Below, piece by piece: positions 8,527 through 16,619 of a stretch of DNA of 63,876 nt. The DNA is from Paenibacillus sp. VTT E-133291 (GTDB taxonomy: Bacteria; Bacillota; Bacilli; Paenibacillales; Paenibacillaceae), in assembly GCF_002264395.1 (NCBI RefSeq), contig NZ_NFVA01000037.1:1-63876 (forward strand), written 5' to 3'. The stretch's first letter is position 1. Each line of letters begins with the position of its first letter. The notes below the pieces were generated by a model. It was given only the letters and a program-made list of their open reading frames with translations. It made no database searches and was not told where the DNA came from. Position numbers and translations under genes: made by a program.

Positions 8527-9363
8527 ATGAAAAAACTAAGTTTAACTATTCTATTGGCGTTAACCGTGGTGTTTGTAGCGGCCTGCGGCAATAATTCGAA
8601 TACCGGTACGTCTAAGAATTCTTCAGCTGGAACGAATGCTGGAAATACAGCCACTGCACAAAACAGTCTGGAAGCTGTTCAAGCTAGCGGCAAATTGCGT
8701 ATAGGAACAGAAGGGACCTATGCACCCTTTACTTATCATGACGCTTCGGGCAAACTGACCGGCTTTGATGTAGAAATTGCTGAGGAAGTAGCGAAGCGTC
8801 TCGGTGTTGAACCAGAGTTTTTTGAGACACAGTGGGACGGTATTTTTGCTGGGATGGATGCCAAGCGGTTTGATGTTATTTTTAACGAAGTATCCATTAA
8901 TGAAGATCGTAAAGTGAAATATGATTTCTCCGAACCGTATATCGTATCTAAAGCGGTATTGATAGTGAGTGAAAACAATGAGGATATCAAAACCTTTGCA
9001 GATCTTAAGGGGAAAAAAGCCGGACAATCTCTGACCAGTAACCTGTCTGATATCGCCCGTGAGAACGGGGCTGAAATTGTAGCTACAGATGGCTTCAATC
9101 AAGCGATGGACCTATTGACCTCAGGCCGTATTGATGCGACTGTAAATGATGGTTTGTCTTATCTAGACCTGAAAAAGCAAAAGCCTGATGTGAAAATTAA
9201 AGTAGTAGATGAGATTCCTGACGGTTCACAAAGCGCAGCTGTTTTCTTAAAAGGCAACGAAGAGTTGGTAAAAGCAGTTAGTGATGCAATTGTTGAAATG
9301 AAGAGCGATGGCACGTACTTAAAGATTTCTGAGAAATACTTTGGTGCTGACGTTTCAAAATAA
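8527..9363 (+). CDS. tcyA: Cystine-type amino-acid-binding lipoprotein
   Basis: Substrate-binding component of a polar amino-acid ABC importer. The signal peptide ends in lipobox VAAC with Cys20, followed by a Ser/Thr/Asn-rich linker and a family 3 binding domain beginning LRIGTEGTYAPFTYHD. It resembles B. subtilis TcyA closely in memory, including ETQWDGIFAGMDAKRFDV and the C-terminal KYFGADVSK, so cystine is the likely ligand; that is family inference. GAGAGGGG precedes the ATG. First gene of a three-gene operon. Confidence 0.85.
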   Translation: MKKLSLTILLALTVVFVAACGNNSNTGTSKNSSAGTNAGNTATAQNSLEAVQASGKLRIGTEGTYAPFTYHDASGKLTGFDVEIAEEVAKRLGVEPEFFETQWDGIFAGMDAKRFDVIFNEVSINEDRKVKYDFSEPYIVSKAVLIVSENNEDIKTFADLKGKKAGQSLTSNLSDIARENGAEIVATDGFNQAMDLLTSGRIDATVNDGLSYLDLKKQKPDVKIKVVDEIPDGSQSAAVFLKGNEELVKAVSDAIVEMKSDGTYLKISEKYFGADVSK

Positions 9364-9415
9364 TTCAAGGGTTCAGAAGCTTATCAGCTTGGAGCCAAAA
9401 AAAGGATGTCTAAAA

Positions 9416-10084
9416 ATGGATGACCGCAAAATACAAATTTTCTTAGATTCACTGCTACCCCTGCTAAAAGCTGGGGTGGCTTTTACCATTCCATTGGCAT
9501 TGATATCATTTGCACTGGGAATGATCTTAGCGATATTGACAGCACTGGCTCGTCTCTCCCCGTGGATACTTCCGAAGCTAATCGCCCGCTTTTATGTATG
9601 GGTCATTCGTGGAACCCCATTGTTAGTACAACTGTTTATTATTTTTTATGGTTTGCCGGCAGTGGGAATTGTGCTCGACCCTTTCATAGCCGCGACCATT
9701 GGATTTACGCTTAGTGTAGGGGCTTATTCATCGGAAATCATCCGTGCGGCTATTCTGTCGATACATAAAGGTCAGTGGGAAGCGGCTTTCTCCGTTGGGA
9801 TGACTCGTACCCAGGCAATGCGCCGCATTATTCTGCCACAAGCTGCCCGTGTTTCTGTACCGCCGTTATCGAATTCCTTTATTAGCTTAGTCAAAGACAC
9901 TTCATTGGCAGCAATCATTACCTATACAGAGATGTTTAGAACTGCGCAGCAGGTAGCTTCTACAACGTATGAGCCTCTGCTGGTGTATACGGAAGCCGGA
10001 TTATTCTACTTATTGTTCTGCTCTGTGTTGTCAGCACTGCAAAACTACTTGGAAAAACGACTGAGTCGTTACTCTGCGAGCTAA
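9416..10084 (+). CDS. tcyB: Amino-acid ABC permease (cystine type)
   Basis: HisM/GlnP-family permease of 222 residues with about five transmembrane segments. It carries the characteristic VIRGTPLLVQLFIIFYGLP motif near residue 65 and the EAA-loop region GQWEAAFSVGMTRTQAMRRI. I chose ATG 9416 (MDDRKI), which follows AAAGGA; the open frame begins earlier at 9341 but overlaps the upstream gene and adds no conserved sequence. It sits 52 bp after the binding protein and 14 bp before the ATPase. Confidence 0.88.
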   Translation: MDDRKIQIFLDSLLPLLKAGVAFTIPLALISFALGMILAILTALARLSPWILPKLIARFYVWVIRGTPLLVQLFIIFYGLPAVGIVLDPFIAATIGFTLSVGAYSSEIIRAAILSIHKGQWEAAFSVGMTRTQAMRRIILPQAARVSVPPLSNSFISLVKDTSLAAIITYTEMFRTAQQVASTTYEPLLVYTEAGLFYLLFCSVLSALQNYLEKRLSRYSAS

Positions 10085-10098
10085 AGGGGGAGACAATT

Positions 10099-10851
10099 AT
10101 GATTGAAATACTTAATTTGCATAAATCCTTCGGTGAGCTGCAGGTATTAAAGGGCATTGATCTGGAAATGGAGCATGGCAAGGTGCTGGTCATTATTGGC
10201 CCATCGGGTTCAGGCAAAACAACGCTTTTACGCTGCTTTAATCTGCTTGAAGTCCCTGATCAAGGAAGCTTATCGCTCAGTGATATTAAAATTAATTTCA
10301 CGGATAACAAGAAAATTCCCCAGAAGTCCATTTTGGCGTTACGCCAAAAAACAGGGATGGTCTTTCAGTCCTATAATCTTTTTCCGCATATGACGGCACT
10401 AGGCAATGTAATGGAGGGGCAGGTGACGGTCCAGAAGCGATCCAAGGACGAAGCACGCGAACGTGCCCTTAAGTTATTAACTAAAGTTGGCTTGGCGGAC
10501 AAAGCGGATGCTTATCCGCATCAACTGTCAGGTGGTCAGCAGCAACGGGTAGCTATCGCTCGTGCCATGGCAGTAGATCCAGAGGTGCTGTTGTTCGATG
10601 AGCCAACCTCTGCGCTTGATCCTGAGTTGGTGGGGGAAGTGCTTAAGGTTATAAAACAGTTAGCGGCAGAGGGGATGACCATGGTGATAGTGACCCATGA
10701 GATGAAATTTGCTGCTGATGTGGCTGACCGGATCATTCTGATGGATGGAGGCCATATTCTAGAGCAAGGGACTCCGCAAGAAGTTCTTGAGCATCCGCAG
10801 CATCCTCGTGCGCTGCAATTTCTGAACAGAATTAGTGGAGAAGAGATATAG
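10099..10851 (+). CDS. tcyC: Amino-acid ABC transporter ATPase (cystine type)
   Basis: ATPase of the importer encoded by the two preceding genes. Over 250 residues it shows Walker A GPSGSGKTT, Q-loop MVFQSYNLFPHMTALGNV, signature LSGGQQQRVAIARA, Walker B VLLFDEPTSALDPE and H-loop VTHEM, the pattern of GlnQ/HisP/TcyC proteins. The start follows GGGGGAGA. A strong terminator ends the operon at 10906. Confidence 0.9.
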   Translation: MIEILNLHKSFGELQVLKGIDLEMEHGKVLVIIGPSGSGKTTLLRCFNLLEVPDQGSLSLSDIKINFTDNKKIPQKSILALRQKTGMVFQSYNLFPHMTALGNVMEGQVTVQKRSKDEARERALKLLTKVGLADKADAYPHQLSGGQQQRVAIARAMAVDPEVLLFDEPTSALDPELVGEVLKVIKQLAAEGMTMVIVTHEMKFAADVADRIILMDGGHILEQGTPQEVLEHPQHPRALQFLNRISGEEI

Positions 10852-10874
10852 AAGAAGATTAAGTCGTAAAAAAG

Positions 10875-10906
10875 AGCAGTTCAGGAACATTCCTGGACTG
10901 CTTTTT
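10875..10906 (+). terminator. Rho-independent terminator
   Basis: A 13-bp stem AGCAGTTCAGGAA / TTCCTGGACTGCT with a very short loop and five T residues closes the cystine-type ABC operon. Confidence 0.85.
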
Positions 10907-10944
10907 CGTGTGTTCAATCAGATCAGTTGAATGCCGCTTATCGG

Positions 10945-11607
10945 TTAGGATTTCAGACCGGTCTTCAGGAATTCCAAAGCATTATAGAGCATAATCGCAG
11001 CTTCGGCGCGAGTGATTTCACTTTTCGGATTAAACTTCCCATTGGCGTCTAAACTATTGATCTTGTATTTAAGCGAACGTTGAATGCTGCCTTGGTAAGA
11101 AGGATTCAGCGCAGCATCGTCAGCGATATCTACGGGCACTATATTAATCATCGGCAGATTCCCAATGCCTTCGACCCCTTGCACTAGATAATTGGTGAAC
11201 TCTTCTTTGGTTATTGTTTTGGTTGGATCAATATCCTTAGGAAGCTCGACATGATTGTAATACGCATTAATAAAAGCTTCAGCGTACCAAGCTTTATCCT
11301 TGACTTTCGTGAACAAGCCACTAGCAACGGGAGCTTTGTTGAAATCAATAGCCGCAAGACTAAGCTGGAGACCACCCGAAATGAACTGGATCCCTTGTGC
11401 TGTTGTTACTTTGGAGCTGGGCAAGAATTGGGATTCACTAACCCCTTTGATCAAGCCTTGGTTTTTTAAAGAAATAATTTTTTCTTTGCCGTTTATATTG
11501 TCAATATCCTTAAAGGTGTTTCCGGCTGCAAATATTTGGCCACCCAAAGAGCAGGAGAGAATCGTAACGGTTGTAATCGCGGCTAATGTTCTTTTTTTCA
11601 TATTCAT
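10945..11607 (-). CDS. S-layer-homology domain protein
   Basis: A 220-residue secreted protein. A Sec signal peptide with cleavage near GQIFAAG is followed by SLH-type repeats: NTFKDIDN with VSESQFLPSSKVTTAQGIQ, a middle degenerate repeat, and a C-terminal LDANGKFNPKSEITRAEAAIMLYNAL that matches the SLH core well. Such domains bind secondary cell-wall polymer. No catalytic domain is attached, so it may be a small wall-associated or decoy protein. The ATG follows GAGGTG. Confidence 0.8.
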   Translation of the reverse strand: MNMKKRTLAAITTVTILSCSLGGQIFAAGNTFKDIDNINGKEKIISLKNQGLIKGVSESQFLPSSKVTTAQGIQFISGGLQLSLAAIDFNKAPVASGLFTKVKDKAWYAEAFINAYYNHVELPKDIDPTKTITKEEFTNYLVQGVEGIGNLPMINIVPVDIADDAALNPSYQGSIQRSLKYKINSLDANGKFNPKSEITRAEAAIMLYNALEFLKTGLKS

Positions 11608-11758
11608 GTTTATTTCACCTCGTTGTAAGGATAGGCCTCGTGGCCGCTATCAACTCCTTTAACGCAGAAAAATATGGAAAGGTTGCGGTCAAACCTACAA
11701 TATTTCACGAAAAAGTAGATTTTGGTAGAAAAATAGGCAGGAAAAGGTGAAAGAAACT

Positions 11759-11786
11759 TTGGATAAGAGAGCTAAAATGTTATAAT
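11759..11786 (+). promoter_or_regulatory. Putative sigma-A promoter of fur
   Basis: TTGGAT at 11759-11764, 16 bp, TATAAT at 11781-11786. It lies about 140 bp upstream of the chosen fur start. Confidence 0.55.
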
Positions 11787-11831
11787 GATGTCAGGCTCTA
11801 TTCATTCGTGACTAATTTTGATATGATTATA

Positions 11832-11846
11832 TCGTAACGATTACTA
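11832..11846. promoter_or_regulatory. Fur-family-like 7-1-7 palindrome before fur
   Basis: TCGTAAC-G-ATTACTA matches the Zur-type 7-1-7 consensus TCGTAAT-n-ATTACGA at 12 of 14 half-site positions. It lies between the predicted promoter and the fur gene, so metal-dependent control of fur is possible. Assignment is by motif only. Confidence 0.35.
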
Positions 11847-11929
11847 TTTACGTTTTATATTTTGATGCATAAATGGGTGCGTCTCAGTGGATACGGATGT
11901 TAAATCATTCCGGGAAGGTAGGAAATCAA

Positions 11930-12403
11930 ATGGATCAAATTTCAAATATCAGTCAGCTTTTTGCGGCGCAAAAATATAAATTAACGCCCCAGCGTGAGGC
12001 CATAGTGAACATATTGCTCGACAATGAGAAAGATCATCTCAGCGTAGAAGAAGTATATATGCTTGTTAAGCTCAGCTATCCGCATTTAGGGCTGGCAACG
12101 GTATACCGTACACTTGAGCTCTTATGCGAGCTTCACATTGTAGAAAAGATGAACTTCGGAGATGGAGTCGCTCGTTACGATCTGCGGGGGAATGATCATT
12201 CTCACATGCATCATCATTTGATATGCAGCGTGTGTGGCAGGTTGGAGGAAATTAAGGATGACTGGCTAGTGGAGCTGGAGAAAAGAGTGGAACGTGAATA
12301 CGGCTTTAACGTCACGGATCACCGCCTTGATTTCAAAGGCACTTATGACACATGTAAACGAACAGGCTGTAAAAAAGAAAAAGCAAACAAAGCGGTTTCA
12401 TAA
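11930..12403 (+). CDS. fur: Ferric uptake regulator, Fur family
   Basis: Metal-dependent repressor. An N-terminal winged helix (KLTPQREAIVNILL, then LGLATVYRTLELL as recognition helix) is followed by the dimerisation domain with metal ligands HSHMHHHLICSVCG and a second Cys pair in TCKRTGC. The wording around INFGDGV/YDLR matches Bacillus Fur rather than Zur or PerR. I chose ATG 11930 (MDQISN), preceded by GGAAGGTAGG, instead of the upstream ATG 11873, which lacks a ribosome site. It could control the Fur-box-bearing gene at 22972. Confidence 0.88.
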   Translation: MDQISNISQLFAAQKYKLTPQREAIVNILLDNEKDHLSVEEVYMLVKLSYPHLGLATVYRTLELLCELHIVEKMNFGDGVARYDLRGNDHSHMHHHLICSVCGRLEEIKDDWLVELEKRVEREYGFNVTDHRLDFKGTYDTCKRTGCKKEKANKAVS

Positions 12404-12424
12404 GCCGCTTTCTAACTAAAAGGA

Positions 12425-12474
12425 GAAGCTGTCTCAGAAGTAGTGAATACTGCTTAGGGGGCAGCTTCTTTTTT
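12425..12474 (+). terminator. Terminator made from a dispersed CTGTCTCA repeat
   Basis: A long imperfect hairpin has outer arms GAAGCTG and CAGCTTC plus six T residues. Its left arm carries CTGTCTCAGAAGTAG, a sequence family seen again at 52790, 53122 and 63851. Confidence 0.75.
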
Positions 12475-12480
12475 GGAAAG

Positions 12481-12670
12481 TAATTAGGGAAAAACTCCGT
12501 CTAAAGTAGTGATAATTGGCCAATATGAATGGAAATGGGGAAATCCTCCCTATAAATCGGCGGAAAATCTATATTTCACAACAAATCAGTTGAATTATAG
12601 GGAGAGTTTCCCTAATTAGTATTCAAATGCGCAGAAATTTCTGAGTTATAGGGAGATATTCCTTAATTCG
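12481..12670. repeat. Composite palindromic repeat, copy A (R-R-F-F)
   Basis: Four related ~20-27 nt units, each an imperfect palindrome of the form TATAGGGAGnnnTTCCCTAATT. Two are in reverse orientation (12481-12498 and 12537-12556) and two forward (12593-12619 and 12645-12670). Centre-to-centre spacings are about 56, 60 and 51 bp. The same order and spacing occur at 52883-53072. The region between fur and the AIM24 gene holds nothing else I can identify. Confidence 0.7.
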
Positions 12671-12771
12671 CACGCAAAGCAGTGCTTCTTAAAAACCGGA
12701 GAAGCGCTATGTTGCGTTTTAAACAGTTAAAAGAAAGAAATCCTGCTTTTTGGGAAAGCCTATGTCATTTT

Positions 12772-13455
12772 TTAGCTTCGAGTGGGTACGAAGGATTTAA
12801 TCCACGTTCCGAAGCTCCCAGGGTTACGGCTCTGAACAAGGATTACACCTTCTCCGCGGAATCGGCAGACAAGCGCTTCACCACTGGTTAAACTGTTCAA
12901 CCAACCCGAGGCTGCTTTTTCTACCTTATAGTCCATATAATCTGGCCAAGCGACGAGATGTCCATTGTCGATAATCATCTCTTCACCTGGTGCTAAATTA
13001 ATGGCGTGGATCGCTCCGAAGGAGGACAGGAATACCGTTCCTCTGCCGCTGATTTCTACAATGAAGAAGCCTTCGCCAGAGAAAAGTCCGCGTGTTAAAT
13101 TTTGCATTTTGGTATTTACTTGAATGCCTTCCGTTCCGGCTAAGAATCCGTCTTTTTGAACTAACAGCTTATAAGAACCATCTAATTCGATAGCTTGGAT
13201 ATCACCTAATGATCCTGGAGACAGTAGGACCTCACTTTGACCACGGATAGCTCTGAGTTCCTGGAAGAAGAATTTTTCACCGCTCAGCATTCTTCCCAGA
13301 CCCCGCATCACGCCTCCATCAGCCGTTCCTTTTAACTCTACGTTAGGAGACATGGCAACCATTGCGCCCATCTCAGCTTTAACACTTTCGCCGGGGTCCA
13401 AATATACCTTCAACATTGCAAAAGCACCCTCGTACAAAACATCGTATTTCATCAC
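12772..13455 (-). CDS. AIM24-family protein
   Basis: A 227-residue protein of the AIM24/TIGR00266 family: bacterial, beta-helical relatives of a yeast mitochondrial protein, with no settled bacterial function. Recognisable features are the opening YDVLYEGAFAMLKVYLDPGESVKAEMGAM, the central LFSGEGFFIVEISGRGTVFLSSFGAI and the C-terminal GEGVILVQSRNP. It is probably a cytoplasmic or membrane-peripheral trimer. The ATG follows GGAGG-like sequence. It is transcribed alone toward the repeat element. Confidence 0.8.
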   Translation of the reverse strand: MMKYDVLYEGAFAMLKVYLDPGESVKAEMGAMVAMSPNVELKGTADGGVMRGLGRMLSGEKFFFQELRAIRGQSEVLLSPGSLGDIQAIELDGSYKLLVQKDGFLAGTEGIQVNTKMQNLTRGLFSGEGFFIVEISGRGTVFLSSFGAIHAINLAPGEEMIIDNGHLVAWPDYMDYKVEKAASGWLNSLTSGEALVCRFRGEGVILVQSRNPGSFGTWIKSFVPTRS

Positions 13456-13597
13456 TAATAACCTCCGAATCTATTTAGATAAGTTAGAAAACAAGCAGTG
13501 ATCTCATTGTAACGGAATTCTGGCTGCGCTCATAGTCTGTATTATGTTAAACTATAGCTGTCTGATAGTTCATCAATGAATAGGAGAGTGGTGCCAC

Positions 13598-13804
13598 ATG
13601 GCACGAACCAAGACTCAAAAAGCCTTGTTAAAGGCAGAGCGCTCAGGTATCTGGTGCGCAGCTCAAAGTCGAAGATCCAATAGGGATTATAGCGCCATTT
13701 CACAGCATGTACGGTTAATGCCGAGCAAACAACAGCAATTGAATAAGAACAAACACAAGGAGCGGATCTTCCAAGATGATGCTCCTTTTTGTTTGGCCAT
13801 TTGA
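13598..13804 (+). CDS. Small basic protein whose 3' end is a terminator
   Basis: A 68-residue Lys/Arg-rich protein (MARTKTQKALLKAERSG at the start), of a type of small conserved Bacillales protein I recall but cannot name. AGGAG lies 12 nt before the ATG. The notable feature is the hairpin at 13757-13787 with its T-run at 13786-13790: it is inside the reading frame, and the TGA (13802-13804) comes 12 nt after the T-run. Much of the transcript would therefore end without a stop codon. The genuine coding end is uncertain. Confidence 0.6.
   Translation: MARTKTQKALLKAERSGIWCAAQSRRSNRDYSAISQHVRLMPSKQQQLNKNKHKERIFQDDAPFCLAI
13757..13791 (+). terminator. Rho-independent terminator inside a coding frame
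   Basis: Outer stem AAGGAGC / GCTCCTT, inner stem ATCTT / AAGAT and five T residues. It precedes the in-frame stop codon at 13802. Confidence 0.75.
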
Positions 13805-13865
13805 AATGAATATATCACTAAGAATATACTGATTGAATACATAAAGGATAGGAGATGTGTAACTA

Positions 13866-14597
13866 ATGAAACAAAATAAATACGACGATACGAATTTCTT
13901 CTCAGCCTATAAACAAATGCCTCGTTCCATTGGCGGGCTTGAAGCAGCTGGAGAATGGCATGTATTACAACCTCTGATCCCAGACTTACATAATAAAAGT
14001 GTTCTTGATTTAGGCTGCGGGTTTGGCTGGCATTGTTTATATGCACGCGAGCAGCAGGCAAGCTCAGTCGTTGGCGTAGATATCTCTGGAAAAATGCTTC
14101 AAGAAGCGCGTGGAAAAACAGATGATCCAGCTATTTCTTATATCCAGATGCCGATTGAGGATATTGAATTTGCGAGCGAACAATTTGATGTGGTCATTAG
14201 TTCATTGGCCATGCATTATGTAGCGTCCTTTGAAGCCATCTGTCGCAAGGTTCATGCTTATCTTAAGCCAGGCGGTAGTTTTATATTTTCAGTGGAGCAT
14301 CCCATCTTTACTTCTCGAAATGAACAGGACTGGTATGTGGATGACCAAGGCAATCGTCTCCATTGGCCTGTAGATCATTATCAGTCTGAGGGATTGCGTG
14401 AAACGACATTCTTAACAGAAAATGTGATTAAATATCATCGCACAATCTCAACCTATTTCAATGACTTGATTGGAGCCGGGTTTGCTATCAAAGCAGTTAA
14501 AGAGCCTAAGCCTTCTGATGAGATGAGCAATGATCCGTGGATGAAGGACGAGGATCGCAGACCGATGTTCCTGATTATTTCAGCTCAAAAAGAATAA
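13866..14597 (+). CDS. Class I SAM-dependent methyltransferase
   Basis: A 243-residue Rossmann-type methyltransferase (Methyltransf_11/25-like). Motif I VLDLGCGFGWHCLYA binds SAM near residue 45; motif II VVGVDISGKML follows; FDVVISSLAMHYV and LKPGGSFIFSVEHPIF are motifs IV-V. The closing KEPKPS...RRPMFLIISAQK resembles YcgJ/UbiE-like small-molecule methyltransferases. The substrate is not deducible. AGGAGATG precedes the ATG, and a terminator follows at 14637. Confidence 0.82.
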   Translation: MKQNKYDDTNFFSAYKQMPRSIGGLEAAGEWHVLQPLIPDLHNKSVLDLGCGFGWHCLYAREQQASSVVGVDISGKMLQEARGKTDDPAISYIQMPIEDIEFASEQFDVVISSLAMHYVASFEAICRKVHAYLKPGGSFIFSVEHPIFTSRNEQDWYVDDQGNRLHWPVDHYQSEGLRETTFLTENVIKYHRTISTYFNDLIGAGFAIKAVKEPKPSDEMSNDPWMKDEDRRPMFLIISAQKE

Positions 14598-14636
14598 TTA
14601 TCTCATTAACATGCCTATGCTTTGAATATAGAAGCA

Positions 14637-14685
14637 AGGGCTATCCTAGTAGGAGTTTATCTACTTCAGGGATAGCCCTATTTTT
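14637..14685 (+). terminator. Rho-independent terminator, probably bidirectional
   Basis: AGGGCTATCC pairs with GGATAGCCCT around a secondary AGTAG / CTACT stem, followed by ATTTTT. It lies between the methyltransferase and the convergent araC-type gene. Confidence 0.8.
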
Positions 14686-14706
14686 ATTGATTCGCCTTAT
14701 CTCTTG

Positions 14707-15525
14707 TTATACTTGAGTTCTGCTGTGTACACGGTATTGTCTAGGGGACATGCCGAAACGACTTCGGAATACACGGTGAAAATAAGTATAGTTTGCGAAA
14801 CCGCAGGTTTCTGCTACTTGCTCCAGCGGCATTGGACTGAAGGTGATTCGTTCTCTTGCCATTTCTAGCCGGACATCATTTACATATTTGATAATACTGG
14901 TCCCAAAGGCCTCCTTAAATAAATGAACGGCACGGGAGACGGAAATATCTACATTTGCGGCAACATCCTCCAACAGAAAAGGTAAGGTTGCATGCTCCTC
15001 AACATATTGCTTCATTCGGTATGCTAGATAGCCTTTAGGCGTAATCGCTGGCTGATCTGTAATGAGTCTGTCGATTTCCATACATAGGATTTGCAAATAA
15101 CAGGCAGATATCGCTGGTGAGAAATCGGAAAGACGTCTGTGCTCAAGAATCAGCTGACGAAATAAGCCGAGGAAATTCTCACTCAGTGGCACACTTAAGA
15201 GTGAGGGTCTCTGAGCACGTTCCCACCATTCAACAATCCAAGTGCCTTCACAAAAAATATGATAATCTCCGCTTTCAATGCGCGGCTTACCTACAGGATA
15301 CTCTTCCTTATCAATAATTAAATAGTAAGGATCATTAGGAGCAAACAGCATGATATCGCCGCTCTCCACTGGTGTCATCACACCGTCGATCATTGCTCGG
15401 CTTCGGCCCTCTGTTTGCAGACGAATTAAATAGTTCTGATTTCCATGGCTATGTGACATATGGAAAGGTTTGCGGTGAAAGGAAAATCCAGCGGATAAAA
15501 CGTGACAGGTAGTAGATTGATTCAT
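14707..15525 (-). CDS. AraC-family transcriptional regulator
   Basis: A 272-residue regulator with an N-terminal cupin-like sensor (SHSHGNQNYLIRLQTEGRSR, then SGDIMLFAPNDPY) and a C-terminal double helix-turn-helix ending CGFANYTYFHRVFRSRFGMSPRQYR, the AraC signature. I chose ATG 15525 behind a perfect AAGGAGG; an upstream ATG at 15567 has none. Divergent from the sugar isomerase/dehydrogenase operon at 15846, which it most likely activates in response to a sugar or sugar derivative. Confidence 0.88.
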   Translation of the reverse strand: MNQSTTCHVLSAGFSFHRKPFHMSHSHGNQNYLIRLQTEGRSRAMIDGVMTPVESGDIMLFAPNDPYYLIIDKEEYPVGKPRIESGDYHIFCEGTWIVEWWERAQRPSLLSVPLSENFLGLFRQLILEHRRLSDFSPAISACYLQILCMEIDRLITDQPAITPKGYLAYRMKQYVEEHATLPFLLEDVAANVDISVSRAVHLFKEAFGTSIIKYVNDVRLEMARERITFSPMPLEQVAETCGFANYTYFHRVFRSRFGMSPRQYRVHSRTQV

Positions 15526-15845
15526 ATGTCCTCCTTGATGACTAGAAATGATAATCAGATTGTTCATGTTTTAATCATATTATTCATTTTATTATATACG
15601 CTTTCATATTACTATGTACCTAAGCAATAAAGAAAGAAATCGACCATCTACGCTATACGGAGTCGATATTAGCTATGCAAACAAGAATGGCAGTTGAAGG
15701 AAACTAATGGGAATCAGATTAGTCAATTCTACAACAGCATTATTGTTCAAGTGATTGCTGCTGTTGATCTCTTTGGGGACGAGCAGCAGAAAGAAGTTTA
15801 AATGAATTAGTAAGCTAACCCTAAACCCATTGGAGTGATTAGAAA
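15526..15845. promoter_or_regulatory. Divergent regulatory region, possible cre site
   Basis: This 320-bp gap holds no convincing gene. The minus strand of 15592-15607 reads ATGAAAGCGTATATAA, one mismatch from the CcpA cre consensus WTGNAARCGNWWWCAW, so catabolite control of the regulator or the operon is plausible. AT-rich segments near 15580-15600 could hold divergent promoters, but I cannot pick them with confidence. Confidence 0.35.
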
Positions 15846-16619
15846 ATGCTGAAGATAGGTCTGCAATTGTACACGCTTAGAGAAGAACTGGAACAGGATT
15901 TTGAAGGGACACTGCGTAAGGTAGCAGCCCTTGGATATAAAGGCGTAGAGTTTTTCCACTATTTCGGCCGCACCGCAGCAGAAGTTAAACAATTGCTAAA
16001 TGAGCTTGGACTGGTCGCGCTCGGCGCACATCGTCCATATGACGCATTGTTGAATGATACAGAAGCAGAGATCTCTTACAATCTTGAGATTGGAAATCCA
16101 AATTTGATTGTTCCTTATTTGTCAGAAGAACAACGTAACTATGAAGAGGTTGCCGCGAATCTGAAGGTTATTGGAGAAAAGTGTAAAGCGGGCGGAGCAG
16201 TTCTTCTGTATCACAATCATGATTTCGAGTTAACTGATAAATATGGTGATAGTGACCGTACTGCTTTTGATGGATTGTTTGAAGAGGTGCCGGCTGACCT
16301 GTTGCAAGTGGAAATGGATACTTGCTGGGTACATCATGCAGGCTATGATCCAGTTGAATATATCAATAAATACGCAGGTCGACTGCCGATCATCCATCTG
16401 AAGGATTTGAAGAAAAATGAAGACGGCTCTCCAGAAACTGTAGTACTAGGTGAAGGTGAAGTGAACCTTACTGCAATTTTAAATGCAGCTGTACAGGCGA
16501 ATGTGGAGTGGGCGGTAGTAGAGCAGGATTTCTGCAGTCGTTCACCATTAGAAAGTGTAGAAGATAGTTTGAAATGGGTAAAAGCATACGCAAATCAAGG
16601 AGGAAAAGTTAATGTCTAA
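15846..16619 (+). CDS. Sugar phosphate isomerase/epimerase, TIM barrel (first)
   Basis: A 257-residue AP-endonuclease-2/xylose-isomerase-like TIM barrel of the IolE/YcjR type. It opens KIGLQLYTLREELEQDF, and metal-binding segments include LLYHNHDFEL, QVEMDTCWVHHAGYDP and IIHLKD, typical of a divalent-metal site made of Glu, Asp and His. These enzymes isomerise or epimerise keto-sugars or inositol derivatives; the substrate is unknown here. It overlaps the next gene by 8 bp, implying translational coupling. Confidence 0.8.
   Translation: MLKIGLQLYTLREELEQDFEGTLRKVAALGYKGVEFFHYFGRTAAEVKQLLNELGLVALGAHRPYDALLNDTEAEISYNLEIGNPNLIVPYLSEEQRNYEEVAANLKVIGEKCKAGGAVLLYHNHDFELTDKYGDSDRTAFDGLFEEVPADLLQVEMDTCWVHHAGYDPVEYINKYAGRLPIIHLKDLKKNEDGSPETVVLGEGEVNLTAILNAAVQANVEWAVVEQDFCSRSPLESVEDSLKWVKAYANQGGKVNV

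Noticed and set aside
8623..9102. 159-codon minus-strand frame inside the cystine-binding-protein gene
   Set aside because: Antisense shadow of a clear lipoprotein gene with no start signals.
12481..12670. CRISPR array
   Set aside because: Unit spacing is regular but the units differ in sequence and orientation and are palindromic throughout; no cas genes or uniform direct repeats are present. The same applies to 52883-53072.
12682..12891. 69-codon plus-strand frame overlapping the AIM24 gene end
   Set aside because: No ribosome site, starts next to the repeat element, and most of it is antisense to conserved AIM24 sequence.
15660..15800. Possible decayed gene or insertion-sequence remnant between the AraC gene and the sugar operon
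   Set aside because: Only frames of a few codons with no recognisable transposase or inverted-repeat ends.
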